The notes: a model not told the origin generated them from the letters alone. Numbered from the stretch's first letter, positions 24,531 to 37,209 are shown. The stretch: DNA of 64,000 nucleotides from Prochilodus magdalenae (GCA_024036415.1 JAMWET010000668.1:645501-709500), one strand, 5' to 3'. Program-made: numbers and translations.

Positions 24531-26430
24531 GCCACCTAGCTGGTATTTTACAGTAATTCACAGGAAAAAAATCTTTATGATTGTAATTTCAGTTTCTAAA
24601 AGAGGATATATTTTAGCAATTATGCCATTCTTCCACCTCATGTAGTGGAACAAAGTCAAATTTTAGCGCAACGTACACATGAGCCTCTACAACGACATTT
24701 AAACAAAGAAGTCATCCACAAGGTTCCGACAGCACAAATGTTCACATTCATGCAGTGCTTTAAAAGCTTAAACTGTTTACAAGCACGGCAGTGCCTAGAA
24801 GGACTGTAGTGGCGTCCAGCATACTGGCTGCTCTCGTGTAGCCAACGGCAACAGCGCAGTGCTCTGTCTAAGCTTACAGTAGAGGATCAGTGTGCCGGGG
24901 GCTGAGGACGAGCCACCAGGGGCCAAAGCTGCAACCTGAGACTAACCAAGCACAGCAGGCCACACTAGAGCACTGAGATTACTGACCTCTACCTACTTGA
25001 CCATGACACACCCACCAGGCAATTAGCCTGGTAAAACTCTCTTTTAATAGTCCTGTTATTCATAAGTGTGACTACATAACATCAATGATAGTTATTGAAT
25101 AACAATTATTGAATCAGTTATTGAATAGCCTTGCTAATAGGGTAGGCTTCTCATTTTAAAAGACCTCTACCTGTAGGCTTCTAAACTATGTTACATAATT
25201 CTGTGCTTTCAACACGCTACATAAACGTGAACTATTTTCAGCTGGTTGTTGTAGCATTACAGCCATGGAACACAACAACGCTATGCTACAACACTCTTTA
25301 GCTGGAATTGCTATGAAGAGTCTAATTAAAAAATAATGGATGTTTGCATTTTACTATAATCTGTCGATACCACTGTGTAAAAGTAACTTCCAGTCAAATC
25401 AACTTCTAAGCACAAGTTAATATTTTTCAGGAGGTATTTAGATATAAGATAATCCACTACAGGACAATAATTGAAAAAGAAAAACCCAGAAACTATTATT
25501 ATTAAATTATTAACAACTATTACAATTTCTAACAGCCAGAAAAAATAGTCCACAGGAGTCTATTCCTGTCTATCCTGTCAACCCCATGTTTCCAAAAAGA
25601 TGCCTAGCTGTCAAGAAGCTGTTTTAAAATAAACAAACAAACAAAACAATGCTATTAATTCACAATCAAGCAGAAGAAACTTTTCTCAGAACAGTAGACT
25701 GACCACCCCAAGGTCTAGACCTCCACATAATGGAATGTGTTTGGATGAGTGGATCTTGAGCAAAAAGACAACCTCGAAGACTGAACACAAGAGGTGTGGA
25801 AAACAATGCTGCAGATTCCTACACAAGTCTACCGAAACAAAATGGAAACAATATTACAACATATTACACACTGAAAAAGTTAGTATTATGTAAAGTTTGT
25901 ATCATTTATTAATTACAGTTTCTCTTTGTGTCAAAAAATGAACAGCTTGTACATTGTCACTGGAAATTAAATAAATAAAGGGTTGTCTTTGATATTTGCA
26001 CAATACCAGTTATCACTATCATTTGTTAGCATACAGCTGTTTGCATACCTGTAGATCATACCAGGAATCCGAAGTTTCTAGTAGCATAGCATGTTCTGCA
26101 TAGAAAAATGTAGTGGGCAATAAAGTCTATGAGCAAATAATTCAAGAGATGATCACTACAGACTGAGTAGTCTTGCTAAGCATATGCTATTTCATGTTTA
26201 CATGTCACGTTTGTTCTAAAAAATCCTTCTCTGAGTAGGTTTTAACTGTTGACCCTTTTATGTACACGATAACCATGATGTACATGTTTAAAAAACAGTT
26301 GCTTTAGAAGCCTTATTATGTGAATGCCACATATGTGGCTTGACAAATGAAAGCATGTTAGGATGTTTAGCAATGTTCTTTTGTTCATCTCTTTTGTAGC
26401 TTGCCTACAAACCTGTGGCCTAGCACTTCG
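24531..26430. other. no gene seen
   Basis: AT-rich with a balanced stretch at 24760-25020. Nothing recognisable; short AT-rich frames only. Confidence 0.4.
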
Positions 26431-26870
26431 CTCCTTATGAATTCTAATTAAGCCAGTCCTTCCCATCTTAGTGAGTTGGTGCCCAGCTGTGTAGCTCTGG
26501 CTTTGGAACCAGCGCCACGTCCTTCACATAAGCTCACTCTCTGCTCCCTGTGCAGCCCTGTGCCCACACGTCAGATGGCGGGGCTCACCCCTGTTTCCTC
26601 ACCCGCCAGCATGCACCATCCAGTGTCAGAGAATCAAATGAACCATTTCCACCGCACTGATGCCCTCCTGACAGACAGGCAGAGCCGGCCACGCTCGTCA
26701 ACTCGACTGGCTCTGGAGCTGACAGCAAGGTCAGGAGAGCCAGCGCTATGGCTTAGCCCAGGACGGCGAGGGCTGAGTTGGGCACACAGCTTCAGAGGAG
26801 CTTCTGACTCATCTGCAGTGGTGGAGGAGTGCCAGGCAAGAACTCTCACGCATCAATAACATGAGCTAGG
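26431..26870. other. GC-richer block with overlapping chance frames
   Basis: A plus frame of 127 codons (26476-26859) and an opposing minus frame (26634-26849) overlap. Neither has a domain I recognise. Long frames in both directions are expected in locally GC-rich DNA. I note a possible exon or conserved element but do not call one. Confidence 0.2.
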
Positions 26871-29800
26871 TGTGGAAAAATTCATCAGTGTATCGTGATG
26901 CATCAATCTGATGGAGGTGATTTTAGAAAGTTAGAACTGAATTCATAAAACAGTTTCAGGTCAGAATTATATTAAAAGACAATGCTAAGCATGACATACT
27001 CACAGACCAAAGGGCACGAACACATTAGCTGAATTCTGCGTTAATGTGCCACCTTATTAAGAAGACATTGTATCTTGTGAAATTGATGACGTTATACGGC
27101 TTGGCAACTACTAACAGACCATATTGTTTGGTGTTATTATTTGGATTATCGTATAATCATAGTTCTTATTTTGCTGCTGTTTTATAAAAGCAGAAAGCCA
27201 CTGGAGGCCATGTGGAACTGTACCACGGTTAGGAGGTATTTTACCACAGGGGTGTTGTAAGATTCTGCTTGAGCACTCTGTTCTTTCTGGTCAACAACCA
27301 GAGCAGCATTGTTATACAAGTTCTGTTCCCACTGGTATGGCTATTATTACAAAGCTGGTAGACCCAATCCACCTTTACAAGCTAGACTGAAGCAGAATAT
27401 TTCAGAGTGTTCCTTGTACTTTATTTTAGCACTCCGTGTTTTGAGGGGGTGTTCCAAGCTTCCTGGTAGTCGGCCAATGAGGACTGTGTTTTTAGTAGAC
27501 ATCACCTTGTTACAGAGAAATGGGCTGGAATTCCAGCAAGGTGTTTCAAGCAGCTGTGGCAGGTACTTACCTTAACATTTTCTCCATCTAGCATGTTTTA
27601 TGACTTTACAGGCCATTTACTTACACAAAAAGCTCCCTTACACACTGAAGGAGGTGCTAAGCTCAACCTTCTTTTACATGGTTTAATCCAAATCTTTAGA
27701 AATTAAATAGAAACACAAGCTTTAAATAGTCAGGATAGCATGTGTTTATATTACATGCCTCTCAGTAGCAGATTGTCTTTTATAGCCACCCCCATTTTCA
27801 CACATTTGGTTCTAGGTATTTTTTCCCCCAAAGTAAACAATTTGTTTGATGGAGAAAGTAGCATTTAGAGATGGTTGAAACAGGCTGAGAGGTGTGTCCA
27901 TCAACTTTTTGCAAACTATCAGTTGTGTTCTCATAAATCAATAGGTCATGAGGTCAGATTTATGCTATATAGAAAGGGCGATGCAGAATATTCTATACAA
28001 AGATGGAGGAAGTTATAATAGTGTAATAGTCTAATAGTGGGGATAATTAAGGCATTTATTGGCTGCATATCATTATAATCACAATATATAAAAAAACATA
28101 TCAACTGACAGTCTTTTTTATTAACAAGTACGCATATCTGCAAATCATCTGGATTTAAGAGCTAATCACAAGGTGACGCATGTAATAACCACTCAATCTA
28201 CTTTTTAATGGTACTGAAAACCGAGACCACTACATAGCACAGCGAGCCTGAGACACTGAGATGTATACGCATGTTACTTTCCCTCAGCACAGCAAACTGA
28301 GGCCCTCACAAAGCATAGTGACCCAGTGGCCCAGCATCCCTTTCACCTCTCTTTCATCCTCTTCAATTTCACTTCCTGTGTGTGTGAGGGACTGCGAGGG
28401 CATTCAGTAATTGGTTTTTGTGAAGGTTACACAATGCACATGGAGCTGCATGGGTGCGGATCAATGAGCTGCAGCGTGTGAGAGTGTGGAGGAGCAAGAG
28501 AGTTTTTTTGGCATGCTGCCTGACGAATGTCCTCCCGCTCGGCCCTCCCTGACCAAATGCCCCTGGACTAACCCCAGTCTCGCCACCACCATGCATGCCT
28601 ACATCAGCCCATCAGCTGTTCCTCTGAGTGACTTTCCTACAAGCTGTTTGCAATTGGGCTGCAATCTGGAAGACATGATATGGTTGGAGAAAGACAACAT
28701 GATACTTCAGTCTTGATAGCTTCATTAACCAAAGTGAATATTCTGCATAAATTTTGATGTAAAAATCCAATTAACAACGCCATTCAATGGAGAAACGTCT
28801 CAATGAATTCACTGTAAGACAAACAAAAAAAAAATACCAAAACACAAAAATTAAAAAGTAGACTGAAACTTTCTGCGGAAAACTTTATACTATATACTAA
28901 AATACCTCCCACCTGGATGGTAATGATAATGTTTAATATACATGCTATATATTTTGTAGTTTTTCAATATTTATTTAGAGTTCTATTTTTTTTTTTTGCT
29001 CATATGTGTGGGCTTGCATCTGCTACATATTTGAATTGTTTCTATCAAGAACTTTATTAGGGGTTCTTTAAAGCAATGGTTCTAAAACTGTCTGCAGGGA
29101 CCCCCAGATGGTCTACGTTTTTGCTTTATCCCTGTGTTAAGAACTTGGGTTGGAGCATCTGGGTGTCTCTCAGGACTGGTTTGATTTCTGACGGCCAGTC
29201 AGTACTTCATTAATAATGTGACATCCCATAGCTATTGAAGAATGTGATTTAACTAAGCCAGAAATGATAAGATTTTTATTTTGTTTGTCTCTTTTTGAAC
29301 AAGAAACACAGTGAATAACATTAAGTAGTAAAGACTTGATGTTTCTTTTATACAGTGAAAATTAATTAAAATTAAATCATTACATGTAGATTTTATTTGT
29401 GTGAGTCTGTTCTGAAGAATCCGAAGTTTCTCAGTTGCTTCTTCAGCCAGGTCTCCTGTTCTGCTACGACAACTTTTGAAAAAGCAGGCCAGGCCTCACA
29501 ACAGTCGCAGCTCATAACAGAACACAGAGCTGCTAGATTTGTCAAATCCTGACACATTACAACACACAGCTGATTAATCAAGCATTGAGAATGCCAAAGA
29601 TATCAATTAACGGGTGAGTACAGGCAATGCAGCTATGTGTATTTCCTTCGAGGAGCGCTGTGAATTCTTATCTTCAGTAAGTGCGGACAGGGGCAAAGTG
29701 GAGAGGAAATGATGCTTTTATATGTTGAGTTTACGGAGGCGCTGTGTGTGTGATTGCCAAAATAAATGAAGTGGGGGAACAGTCACATGCTTACATCGCA

Positions 29801-29895
29801 TGAGGGAAAACCTTAGCCCCTGAAAGCTTCAAGAAAAGAAGGATGCAGGATACATTAGGCTTTAGAAGTGAACTGCAGTGTAAAACATGTAAATC
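26871..29895. other. no gene seen
   Basis: AT-rich unique sequence with a more balanced part at about 28240-28640. A T run lies at 28987-28998 and a few AAGAAC/GGTTCT words at about 29048-29085. No gene recognised. Confidence 0.4.
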
Positions 29896-29932
29896 ACATA
29901 TATATATGTGTATGTGTATATGTATATATATA
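29896..29932 (+). repeat. imperfect TA/TG dinucleotide microsatellite
   Basis: Alternating TA with interspersed TG units, a typical purine-pyrimidine microsatellite. Confidence 0.8.
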
Positions 29933-30419
29933 GTATACGTTTATGACAAGAAAGTTTAGTATAAATATCTATACTCTGATTTGACATGGAAGTACACTGT
30001 TCTTCTACACACTATAAACAGCCATATGGAACACAACTCTGCAGGGAGTGTCACTGGGACACTTCAACAAAGAAAATGTTCAATTGAAATCACACTGTAG
30101 TCTGGAGGTCAGCTGAAAAAAATTTTTTTTCTTTGTTAGTAGCTTGTATTACTAAACTGACCAAACAAATTAGGTGCAGATAAATTTTGTCAGATAAAAG
30201 ATGGGTGACTGCATGAAAGACTTCTTGTTTCAACTAAATCAACACAATGTGTGACATGTTTCTTTGCAGATTGCAGATTTTTAAGACCAATAAGGTTACT
30301 ATTAGATCTGCTGTAGGAATACTGATACTGATGCAGCACAGTATTTCCAGATTTCAGGAAGCTTACAATGCAAAATAATACAAATAATAAAATAAATATA
30401 TAGATCCATCAACAAAAAA
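29933..30419. other. no gene seen
   Basis: AT-rich sequence without recognisable content. Confidence 0.4.
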
Positions 30420-30900
30420 TGGTTGCACACAGGAGGAATTGTTGAGAAGAATGCTATTGGTAAGGAAGGTTACAATAAATGATGATATGAATAAGGGCTG
30501 AAATGGGAAATATTTACTGAGCTACATATACAGAAGTAGTGTCTCTCAGTATGGCATGGGCTGCCATTTTTGCTAACACAAGATGCCAGCTGTCCTGGCA
30601 TGGAGTTGTATTAATTCCTTATGGTGTCCTGTGATAATCCATCCAATGCAATTTAAATATTCTCACACAGTTCCTACAGATTTTGTGGTAGGGGTGGTGG
30701 TGGAATGACTCCAGACCTTCAGGACATATGATGCGAGACCACAAATCATTCATACTGGCATTGACCACGCAGATTTGCTGGTCATCACCACCAAGACAAA
30801 AGCGGGACTCATCAGAGAAGGTAATACACTGCCATTCTGAGTCACTCCATGACAGTCTGGCATGACACCATTGCGAGCAACACAAAAGCATGAGTCAGAA
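30420..30900 (-). pseudogene. Tc1-like transposase relic (third Tc1 lineage)
   Basis: The minus-strand frame at 30619-30891 contains SEWQCITFSDESRFCLGGDD, which carries the FSDESRF signature around the first catalytic Asp of Tc1/mariner DDE transposases, preceded by a C.ARL.W-like stretch. The conserved middle of the enzyme, with the second Asp and the Glu, is absent or unrecognisable. Near 30570 a separate minus-strand reading gives a short NSMP/LASC-like C-terminal remnant, then the terminal segment shared with 23156-23292. Internal deletions and frameshifts are therefore likely. It is a different lineage from the two Tc1 elements at 31.6 and 42.3 kb. No activity is possible from this copy. 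Confidence 0.7.
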
Positions 30901-31568
30901 TGGAAGGACACGCAACAGGATGACCTTATAAAGTTAGTCAGGGACAGCGATAAGGCCAGACTCTGCTTACATTACATAAGTGGCAGAGTGTGAAACTTGA
31001 TTAATTCGTATGTCTCATGATTCCTGTTGGATCCTTCTTGTTGCAGCTATTTTTTCATTGATGATGATGGTAATGATTTGTTTTATTTATAAATTTCCAA
31101 AGTCTGCAGTGGCCATGCATATCTTAAAATTGCATGTCATTATATTTCAGGCAACTGTAGGCTAGTTTTGAGCAATTGTCTTTTATCTGTGAAAAATCTT
31201 AGAATAAATTAGTGGTGTTTTAGCCATTATATATCCTGTTTGTCCAGCATTTGAGTATCAAATCTTCCACATGTAATAACATTAATCACCACATTGGTTG
31301 CCAAAATTAGTCTAAAATTACCAGAAGCACAGAAATCAGAATGTGCTCCAACAATCTAATACCTCCTTCATATGTGCATGTAATCTCTTGTGTTATGACA
31401 TATCCTGTTTGATGTAAAAAGAACTTAAACAAGAAGAAATGGATATTTGCAAGACATCAGCGCATTTACCACACATAGTTATATTCAAAAATGTAAACAC
31501 AATACATTGCATGTTTTCTGTTTCTAAGAGTAAGTAAGCCAACATCGGGAAACAAAGTATGTATATAT

Positions 31569-31571
<3 letters not shown>
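30901..31571. other. no gene seen
   Basis: AT-rich sequence. Part of it may be the 5' side of the preceding Tc1-like relic, but I cannot find a matching terminal repeat. Confidence 0.35.

Positions 31572-31647
<76 letters not shown>
31572..31647 (+). repeat. TA dinucleotide tract, left of Tc1-B
   Basis: About 38 perfect TA units running directly into the CAGTGG end of the transposon. With the tract on the other side it forms the split target of the insertion. Confidence 0.95.
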
Positions 31648-31650
<3 letters not shown>

Positions 31651-31859
31651 TGGTGTGCGAAAGTTTGGGCAGCGTTGTTAATATTCCTGATTTACCTTTA
31701 TAAAGCATTGATTGTTTGGATAAAAAAAATTAAAGTTAAATATATCATAAAGGGGACAAACACAGTGTGATTTGAGAAGTGAAATGAAGTTTATATGATT
31801 TACAGAAAGTGTGCAATAATTGTCTAAACAAAAGTAGGCAGGTGCATAAATTTGGGCAC
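31648..31859 (+). repeat. Tc1-B left terminal inverted repeat
   Basis: 212 bp matching the reverse complement of 32967-33180. It starts CAGTGGTGTGCGAAAGTTTG and ends with the ATAAATTTGGGCAC word. The outer start and the inner TTTGGGCAC end share a TTTGGGCA-like word, consistent with transposase-binding repeats at both ends of the TIR. Confidence 0.88.
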
Positions 31860-31869
31860 CAAAAAAAAA

Positions 31870-32790
31870 ACCTTTAGTAGATCCTCCTTTCGCAGAAATA
31901 ACAGCCTCTAAACGCTTCCTATAGCTTCTAATGAGAGTCTGGATTGTGGCTGAAGGTATTTTAGACCATTCTTCTCTAGTTCATTCAGGTTTGATGGTTT
32001 CCAAGCATGGACAGCTCTCTTTAAGTGACACCACAGATTTTCAATAATATTCAGGTCTGGGGACTGAGATGGCCATTCCAGAACGTTGTACTTGTTCCTC
32101 TGCATGAATGCATTAGTAGATTTTGAACAGTGTTTAGGGTCGTTGTCTTGTTGGAAGATCCAGCCCCGGCGCAGCTTCAGCTTTGCCACTGATTCCTGGA
32201 CATTGGTCTCCAGAATCTGCTGATATTGATTGGAATCCATGCGTCCCTCAACTTTAACAAGATTCCCAGTCCCTGTACTGGCCACACAGCCCCACAGCAT
32301 GATGGAACCACCACCAAATTTTACTGTAGGTAGCAGGTGTTTTTCTTGGAGTGCTGTGTTCTTTTTCCTCCATGCATAACGGCCCTTGTTATGCCCAAAT
32401 AACACAGCACCTTATTCCAAAATGAAGTTGGCTTGTCCAAATGTGCTTTAGCATACCTCAAGCAGCTCTGTTTGTGATGTGGGCGGAGAAAAGGCTTCCT
32501 CTGCATCACTCTCCCATACAGCATCTCCTTGTGTAAAGTGCACCGAATAGTTGAACGATGCACAGTGACTCCATCAGCAGCAAGATCATGTTGTAGGTCT
32601 TTGGTGCTGGTCTGTGGGTTGACTCTGACTGTTCTCAACATCCTTCGCTTCTGTTTATTCGAGATTTTTCATGGTCTGCCACTTCGAGCCTTGACTTGAA
32701 CTGTGCCTGTGTTCTTCCATTTTCTCACAATGTTTCTCACAGTCGGACTGAAAGCCGAAGTCTCTGAGATAGCTTTCTGTATCCTTCCCC
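31870..32790 (-). pseudogene. Tc1-B transposase pseudogene
   Basis: The minus strand encodes a broken Tc1 DDE transposase. From the N-terminal side: an HTH remnant (NIVRKWKNTGTVQ) and an AT-hook-like RSGRP are followed at once by a TGA stop (32672-32670). Then comes the second HTH region (32641 downwards, MLRTVRVNPQTSTKDLQHD). A small deletion and frameshift near 32400-32408 removes the WSDE segment holding the first catalytic Asp. The catalytic core resumes ([18 protein letters not shown] with the second Asp, [11 protein letters not shown] with the Glu). A second frameshift near 31960 moves the C-terminal EEWSKIP...SYRKRLEAV end into another frame. The copy cannot make an active enzyme but keeps mobilisable-looking ends. 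Confidence 0.9.
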
Positions 32791-32966
32791 TAAACCATGA
32801 CGGTGAACAATCTTTGAGGACAAAAAGTTACAATTGCCCCCTTAAATACCCTTTCTCATAACTGGAGTCACATGTGTATGGAGGTCAAGGGTCACTGAAC
32901 TTACCAAAGCAAATTTGAGTTCCAGAAATTAGTTCTAAAGGTTTTGAAATCAATAAAATGACAACA

Positions 32967-33180
32967 GTGCCCAAATTTATGCACCTGCCTACTTTTGCCT
33001 ACTTTTGTAACTAATTATTGCACACTTTCTGTAATTTATATAAACTTCATTTCACTTCTCAAATATCACTGTGTTTGACCCCTATATGATATATTTAACG
33101 CAATTTTTTTATCCAAACAATCAATGCTTTATAAAGGTAAATCAGGTAAACAACGCTGCCCAAACTTTCGCACCCCACTG
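32967..33180 (-). repeat. Tc1-B right terminal inverted repeat
   Basis: 214 bp, inverse of 31648-31859. Near 32987-33008 a ten-base word, GCCTACTTTT, is tandemly duplicated. The left TIR has it once, followed by TGTTTAGA. This explains part of the length difference. Confidence 0.88.
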
Positions 33181-33186
33181 TATATA

Positions 33187-33246
<60 letters not shown>
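33181..33246 (+). repeat. TA dinucleotide tract, right of Tc1-B
   Basis: TA units with one TG interruption near 33191, directly abutting the transposon end. Confidence 0.95.
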
Positions 33247-33251
<5 letters not shown>

Positions 33252-33640
33252 CAAACGATATATAAAAACTTAAACAGGACTCTAGGAACATGCAAGAAAG
33301 TGACACTCAGTTTGCAGTGTATCTTGCATCCTGTCCCTGAGTAAGTCTAGAAGGATTTTTAGGTCAGAATGCACTGTATATGCAATTTCATACTGAATAG
33401 TGGCTAAAACTAGCATGAGAAAGCTGCAGTTGAACCCAACGTTGACTAAAGCATCCACAGCTGACTGCTGCAGCCACAAAGAAGGGCACATACAAAGAAG
33501 CTCTATTTACTCTGCAAGGCAATGAAGCCATCGCCGGCCGGTCTCTCTCTGAGAGGAAGTGAGATGTTTTCTCAGGAGAAACTGCTGTAGCTTTGAGATG
33601 TATTATAGGTTAAGTCTTTCCAAAACAATGCCTCTGGGCT
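33247..33640. other. no gene seen
   Basis: Unique sequence without recognisable gene or repeat. Confidence 0.4.
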
Positions 33641-33935
33641 GGAGCCCAGTAAGTCCAGCAAAGGCTCTCCCAAGATGTCATCACTGTGACATAAATCTTT
33701 TAATCCCTTCAGAGCCCCATAGCCTTGCTGTGGGGACGGTGGCGGGTCCCTTGGAGAGAAGCTGCACCGCAGAGCGCAGCCACGCTTCAGGTAACCGCCG
33801 CTACTGCAAACTTCTGAAGGACTCTGAAGTGAAAAGAGCAAACGAGTTCGGCCAGCAAGAGGATGCGGCAGCTTACCTGAATGCATATTCATGAGGCTCC
33901 CATTCAGCCATACGCGGCAGGGAAAAGAGGGATGG
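33641..33935. other. GC-richer block, conserved-element or exon candidate
   Basis: A long plus frame (33559-33894) and a long minus frame (33572-33961) overlap, so open frame alone proves nothing. Within it, 33713-33790 is flanked by a CCCTTCAG acceptor-like and a CAG|GTAACC donor-like sequence and is 78 bases long. I recognise no protein. A conserved non-coding element is at least as likely. Confidence 0.2.
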
Positions 33936-36900
33936 CAGGGGTGGAGTTCATTCTTATTCAATCACCTCTCTTAGACACCATATCTGTCCTTTACCATGGC
34001 AAGCCACAGCAGAGATCACATGATCACATGCACATTACCACATCTTTTAACCCAGTTTATGCTGCCTCTTCTTTTTTTCTGTACTACCAAATCCCAGGCA
34101 ATGTCACACCATGATAGGAAAAAAATCTTGTTTACAAGGTTTTATTTATAGCCATGCACTCCAGCAAGTGTTCGAAGTCAAGCCCCTTTATCTTTTTTCC
34201 CCTCTCCCCAAAATAAATCCTCATCCGAGTGTGCTGTTATCTCAGATGCTATCTGAACACTGAGCCTTTGAAGGGCAGAAAGAGGAGCACAGGATGGCTG
34301 GTTTTGATCAGCCTGACTCTCGCTCGCTTTCTCTTTCATTGCTGCTCTGCCAGAGGAAATCCGGGCACAGGGAGCAGAAAGCGAGAAAGCAGTAATGGAA
34401 GAGCTTGGCATGCTCCTGATTTACAGATCCCAATGACCCAAAGACTTCATTAACCTAATCCCGCTGGACCCGATGACTGCAGAGGACGAGGTCTGGCTCT
34501 GGCCCACTGGGAGTTTATCAGCAACACTTCATACAGAGTAAATGCTGGCTGGAGCCCATGAGTCAGACACCTGGTTGAGTTGGTCTGATATTAAAAATGA
34601 CCATTTTTGGCTAGGTGCAGTGTATCCCACCTACATTAAAAAATAAAGGCTACTGATTGGTCACAGAGTGCATTTATTTGTTCAAGTGTGCTAATGTGTG
34701 GAATACCCAGGACTGCAGATAGGACTTGGGATAGCAATTAAAAACCAGAAATATATTTTATAATATATAATAATATAATAATAATAATATAATATAATAA
34801 TTTTTCTCATATCCTATTATGTTATACAATATCTTATATAGAATTTAGAAAAGGAGTTGTTCATAAATACATTTTTTTTAGAAATAACATTTCTTAGTGT
34901 GCGACTGCAAGAATTTGAGGTATATTATAGTATTACCAACATTGCTGCTGTCTGAACAAAGCCTTGTTTCACGATTTACAGTGTGAATGGGCCAAAAGAA
35001 ATGGTCGAAAAGTACCTACAAAGCAACCTGCTCCTGTAAAGTTACCATTTTGTAGATATAAGGTTTAGTTTCAACAGCAGTGTTGTCTATAAGCTCTCTG
35101 GAACATGCTCAGAAGAACACAGCAGAAGAACCACCTTTGCCTTTATTTGGACTTATGACTAAGCAATAATGTGGGGCACCTAGGGGTCACTAAGGACTAG
35201 CTTAAAAACTGCTGTCCTATAGTACATTTCCATGGATTTAAAGGATTTCTCCGGTTTTTCAACCTTATCTCTATACCCAGAAAAAAGTAGATTATATATG
35301 TCAGGGTATAATGTCCAATGTTATGTATCCGTGAGATATAAACAGGTACAAATGTGTACAATTCAGTATATTCAACTGGATCTGTAATCCCTAAAGATCC
35401 ATTTAGAATATTGGTACCTCGGGGTACAAAAAGAACCTGTACAGCATCTGTTTTTCTGAGAATGTATCTCACAAATCTGTAGTGTGTCACTGATTATCAA
35501 CAATGGACAATACTTTAATGCTTTTTTCCTGTACCTAGAAAGGAAGCGAAAATCTACTGACTCAAAACACAGTGTCTAATATGTCTGAGCGACAATAAGC
35601 TACAGATGTGGCAGATAAAAACTGTGGAGTATTCTTTTAAAGAATCAGCTATTGCAGGTCTCTTCAGGCAACCAAAAGAGTTTGCCATGTTGGCTGAGTT
35701 GCTAGCCATTTGAGGTTGTCATCTTGGAAGATCTCGAGAAGAAGCTACGTAATGCTGTACAGCTACTGTTAAATTTCGGCCCTTGACAATCTGGATATTA
35801 CAGTAGGTCATGCAGTTTGAGGATGTAGGGACAATTTTGTCTCCTTGACCCACTTCTTCAAGGCTTCCTTTAATCTCCTGCCTCACAAGCTGAGCCTTTG
35901 ATGTGGTGATGCCCTTCTTTAACACACTCAGTATTTGATCTCATCCTGGTATGGCTAAATCTGGCCAAAGTGGTCTCACATGTCAGCCCTCCGCATCAAA
36001 TATGTGATCACATCTGCATCAAGTCCACAGAATCGTCAGCCAAGAACAACACCTTTACATATTACATGACATAATACAGTAGGTGGTGCCGTGACCACTG
36101 ACAGTTATTAGCCACAAAAACAGTTATATTTCACTGTGACTGACATGTATCCTTGGGCACTCTCAGGCAGCTGAGTTTGTACAGTAATAAAATTGCTGGC
36201 TGAAATTTCTAACAGCTGCTGTGGTACTCTGTGCGCCGCAAGTCATAAGATGTGTATTTGCTCTCTTCTATGTCCCTCAGCCAAGCTCCACCTTAAATTA
36301 CATTAGACTATAAATACACAAATATACAAACTGCTCACACGCAGTCAAGCATAATTATCAAAGCATATTTCTAAATTTTTTTGCATTTGTAGTTGGACTA
36401 AATCCAGAAAAAGTGACAGTTGCATGTGCTATTACGTGTTGTAATATCTGACATTGTGATGAACATTTGTGCTGGCATCTCTAATTTGAAAAGTTTGAGT
36501 TTTTTTGGCTTGGTGTTGTAATGCTCGTCTTATTTTTGTCAGTGCCCTTATGTTTGTGGTGTATGCGACAACAACCAGATGGTAGAGCCTTCTGTATTGA
36601 GAGCCACTGCTTAATTAAAGCTGCACAACTGCAATGGTCTCATTCAGCACAGATAGAACAGGAAATTAATCTGAAGGAAAATATTTAAGTATTCATGACC
36701 CATGAATAAAGAGTTTCAACTTTGAAGAGGGTCAAACCATGAATATTCAATATTATATTACTCCAAGTTCTGCTCATGATGATTCTGACAGTGAAGGGTG
36801 ACATGAAAAATAACACAGGTAAAGTTGTATTAAAGCTTAGTACAAGTCAGAATAAAATGTGACCTTTATTAAAAAAGACATTTGGTCTATAGAGTAATGC

Positions 36901-37195
36901 TTTTTCCTATCTAAGCATGAAATCTGCTATCTTTTTCACAGCAAGGAAAGGAAAGGTAAAGTCAGATGGTCACATATTTTGAAAAGAAAAACATTACAGA
37001 ATATGCAGCCAGAGATAGTAGACACTGCATAGTTTAAGTAAAAAAAAACAAATCCTAATCGTATAGATTCTTCCAATTACTAATGATTCTTTGCCTGGCT
37101 TTATTAATCTTGGCTGTGAGGTATTACGTTAGGACTGTATTCTGAAAGCTAGATATTTAGAACTTCATAGCTAAAAGCTGTGGGGCAATCCAAAG
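33936..37195. other. no gene seen; AT tract and faint repeats
   Basis: A balanced stretch at 34200-34520 may be conserved non-coding DNA. An AT-rich TAATA tract lies at about 34755-34803. Around 35225-35480 GGTACAAATGTGTACA- and GGTACCTCGGGGTACA-like words suggest a decayed inverted-repeat element. The frame at 35719-35925 (minus) resembles nothing known. Confidence 0.35.
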
Positions 37196-37209
37196 TATCA
37201 CTTTTTAAA

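Larger units (their letters stand above)
31648..33180 (-). mobile_element. Tc1-family DNA transposon (Tc1-B), defective
   Basis: A complete but decayed element of 1533 bp. It is bounded by CAGTGG and its inverse CCACTG, each next to TA, the obligatory Tc1/mariner target dinucleotide. Long inverted repeats occupy both ends (separate entries), and a broken transposase lies between them on the minus strand. Both sides are TA repeats, so the target-site duplication cannot be told apart from the microsatellite. Differences between the two TIRs (about fifteen by eye) make this copy clearly older than Tc1-A. Confidence 0.93.

Noticed and set aside
31567..31770. Open frame starting with an Ile-Tyr repeat, and its mirror at 33095-33295
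   Set aside because: It is a translation of the TA microsatellite and adjoining transposon TIR.
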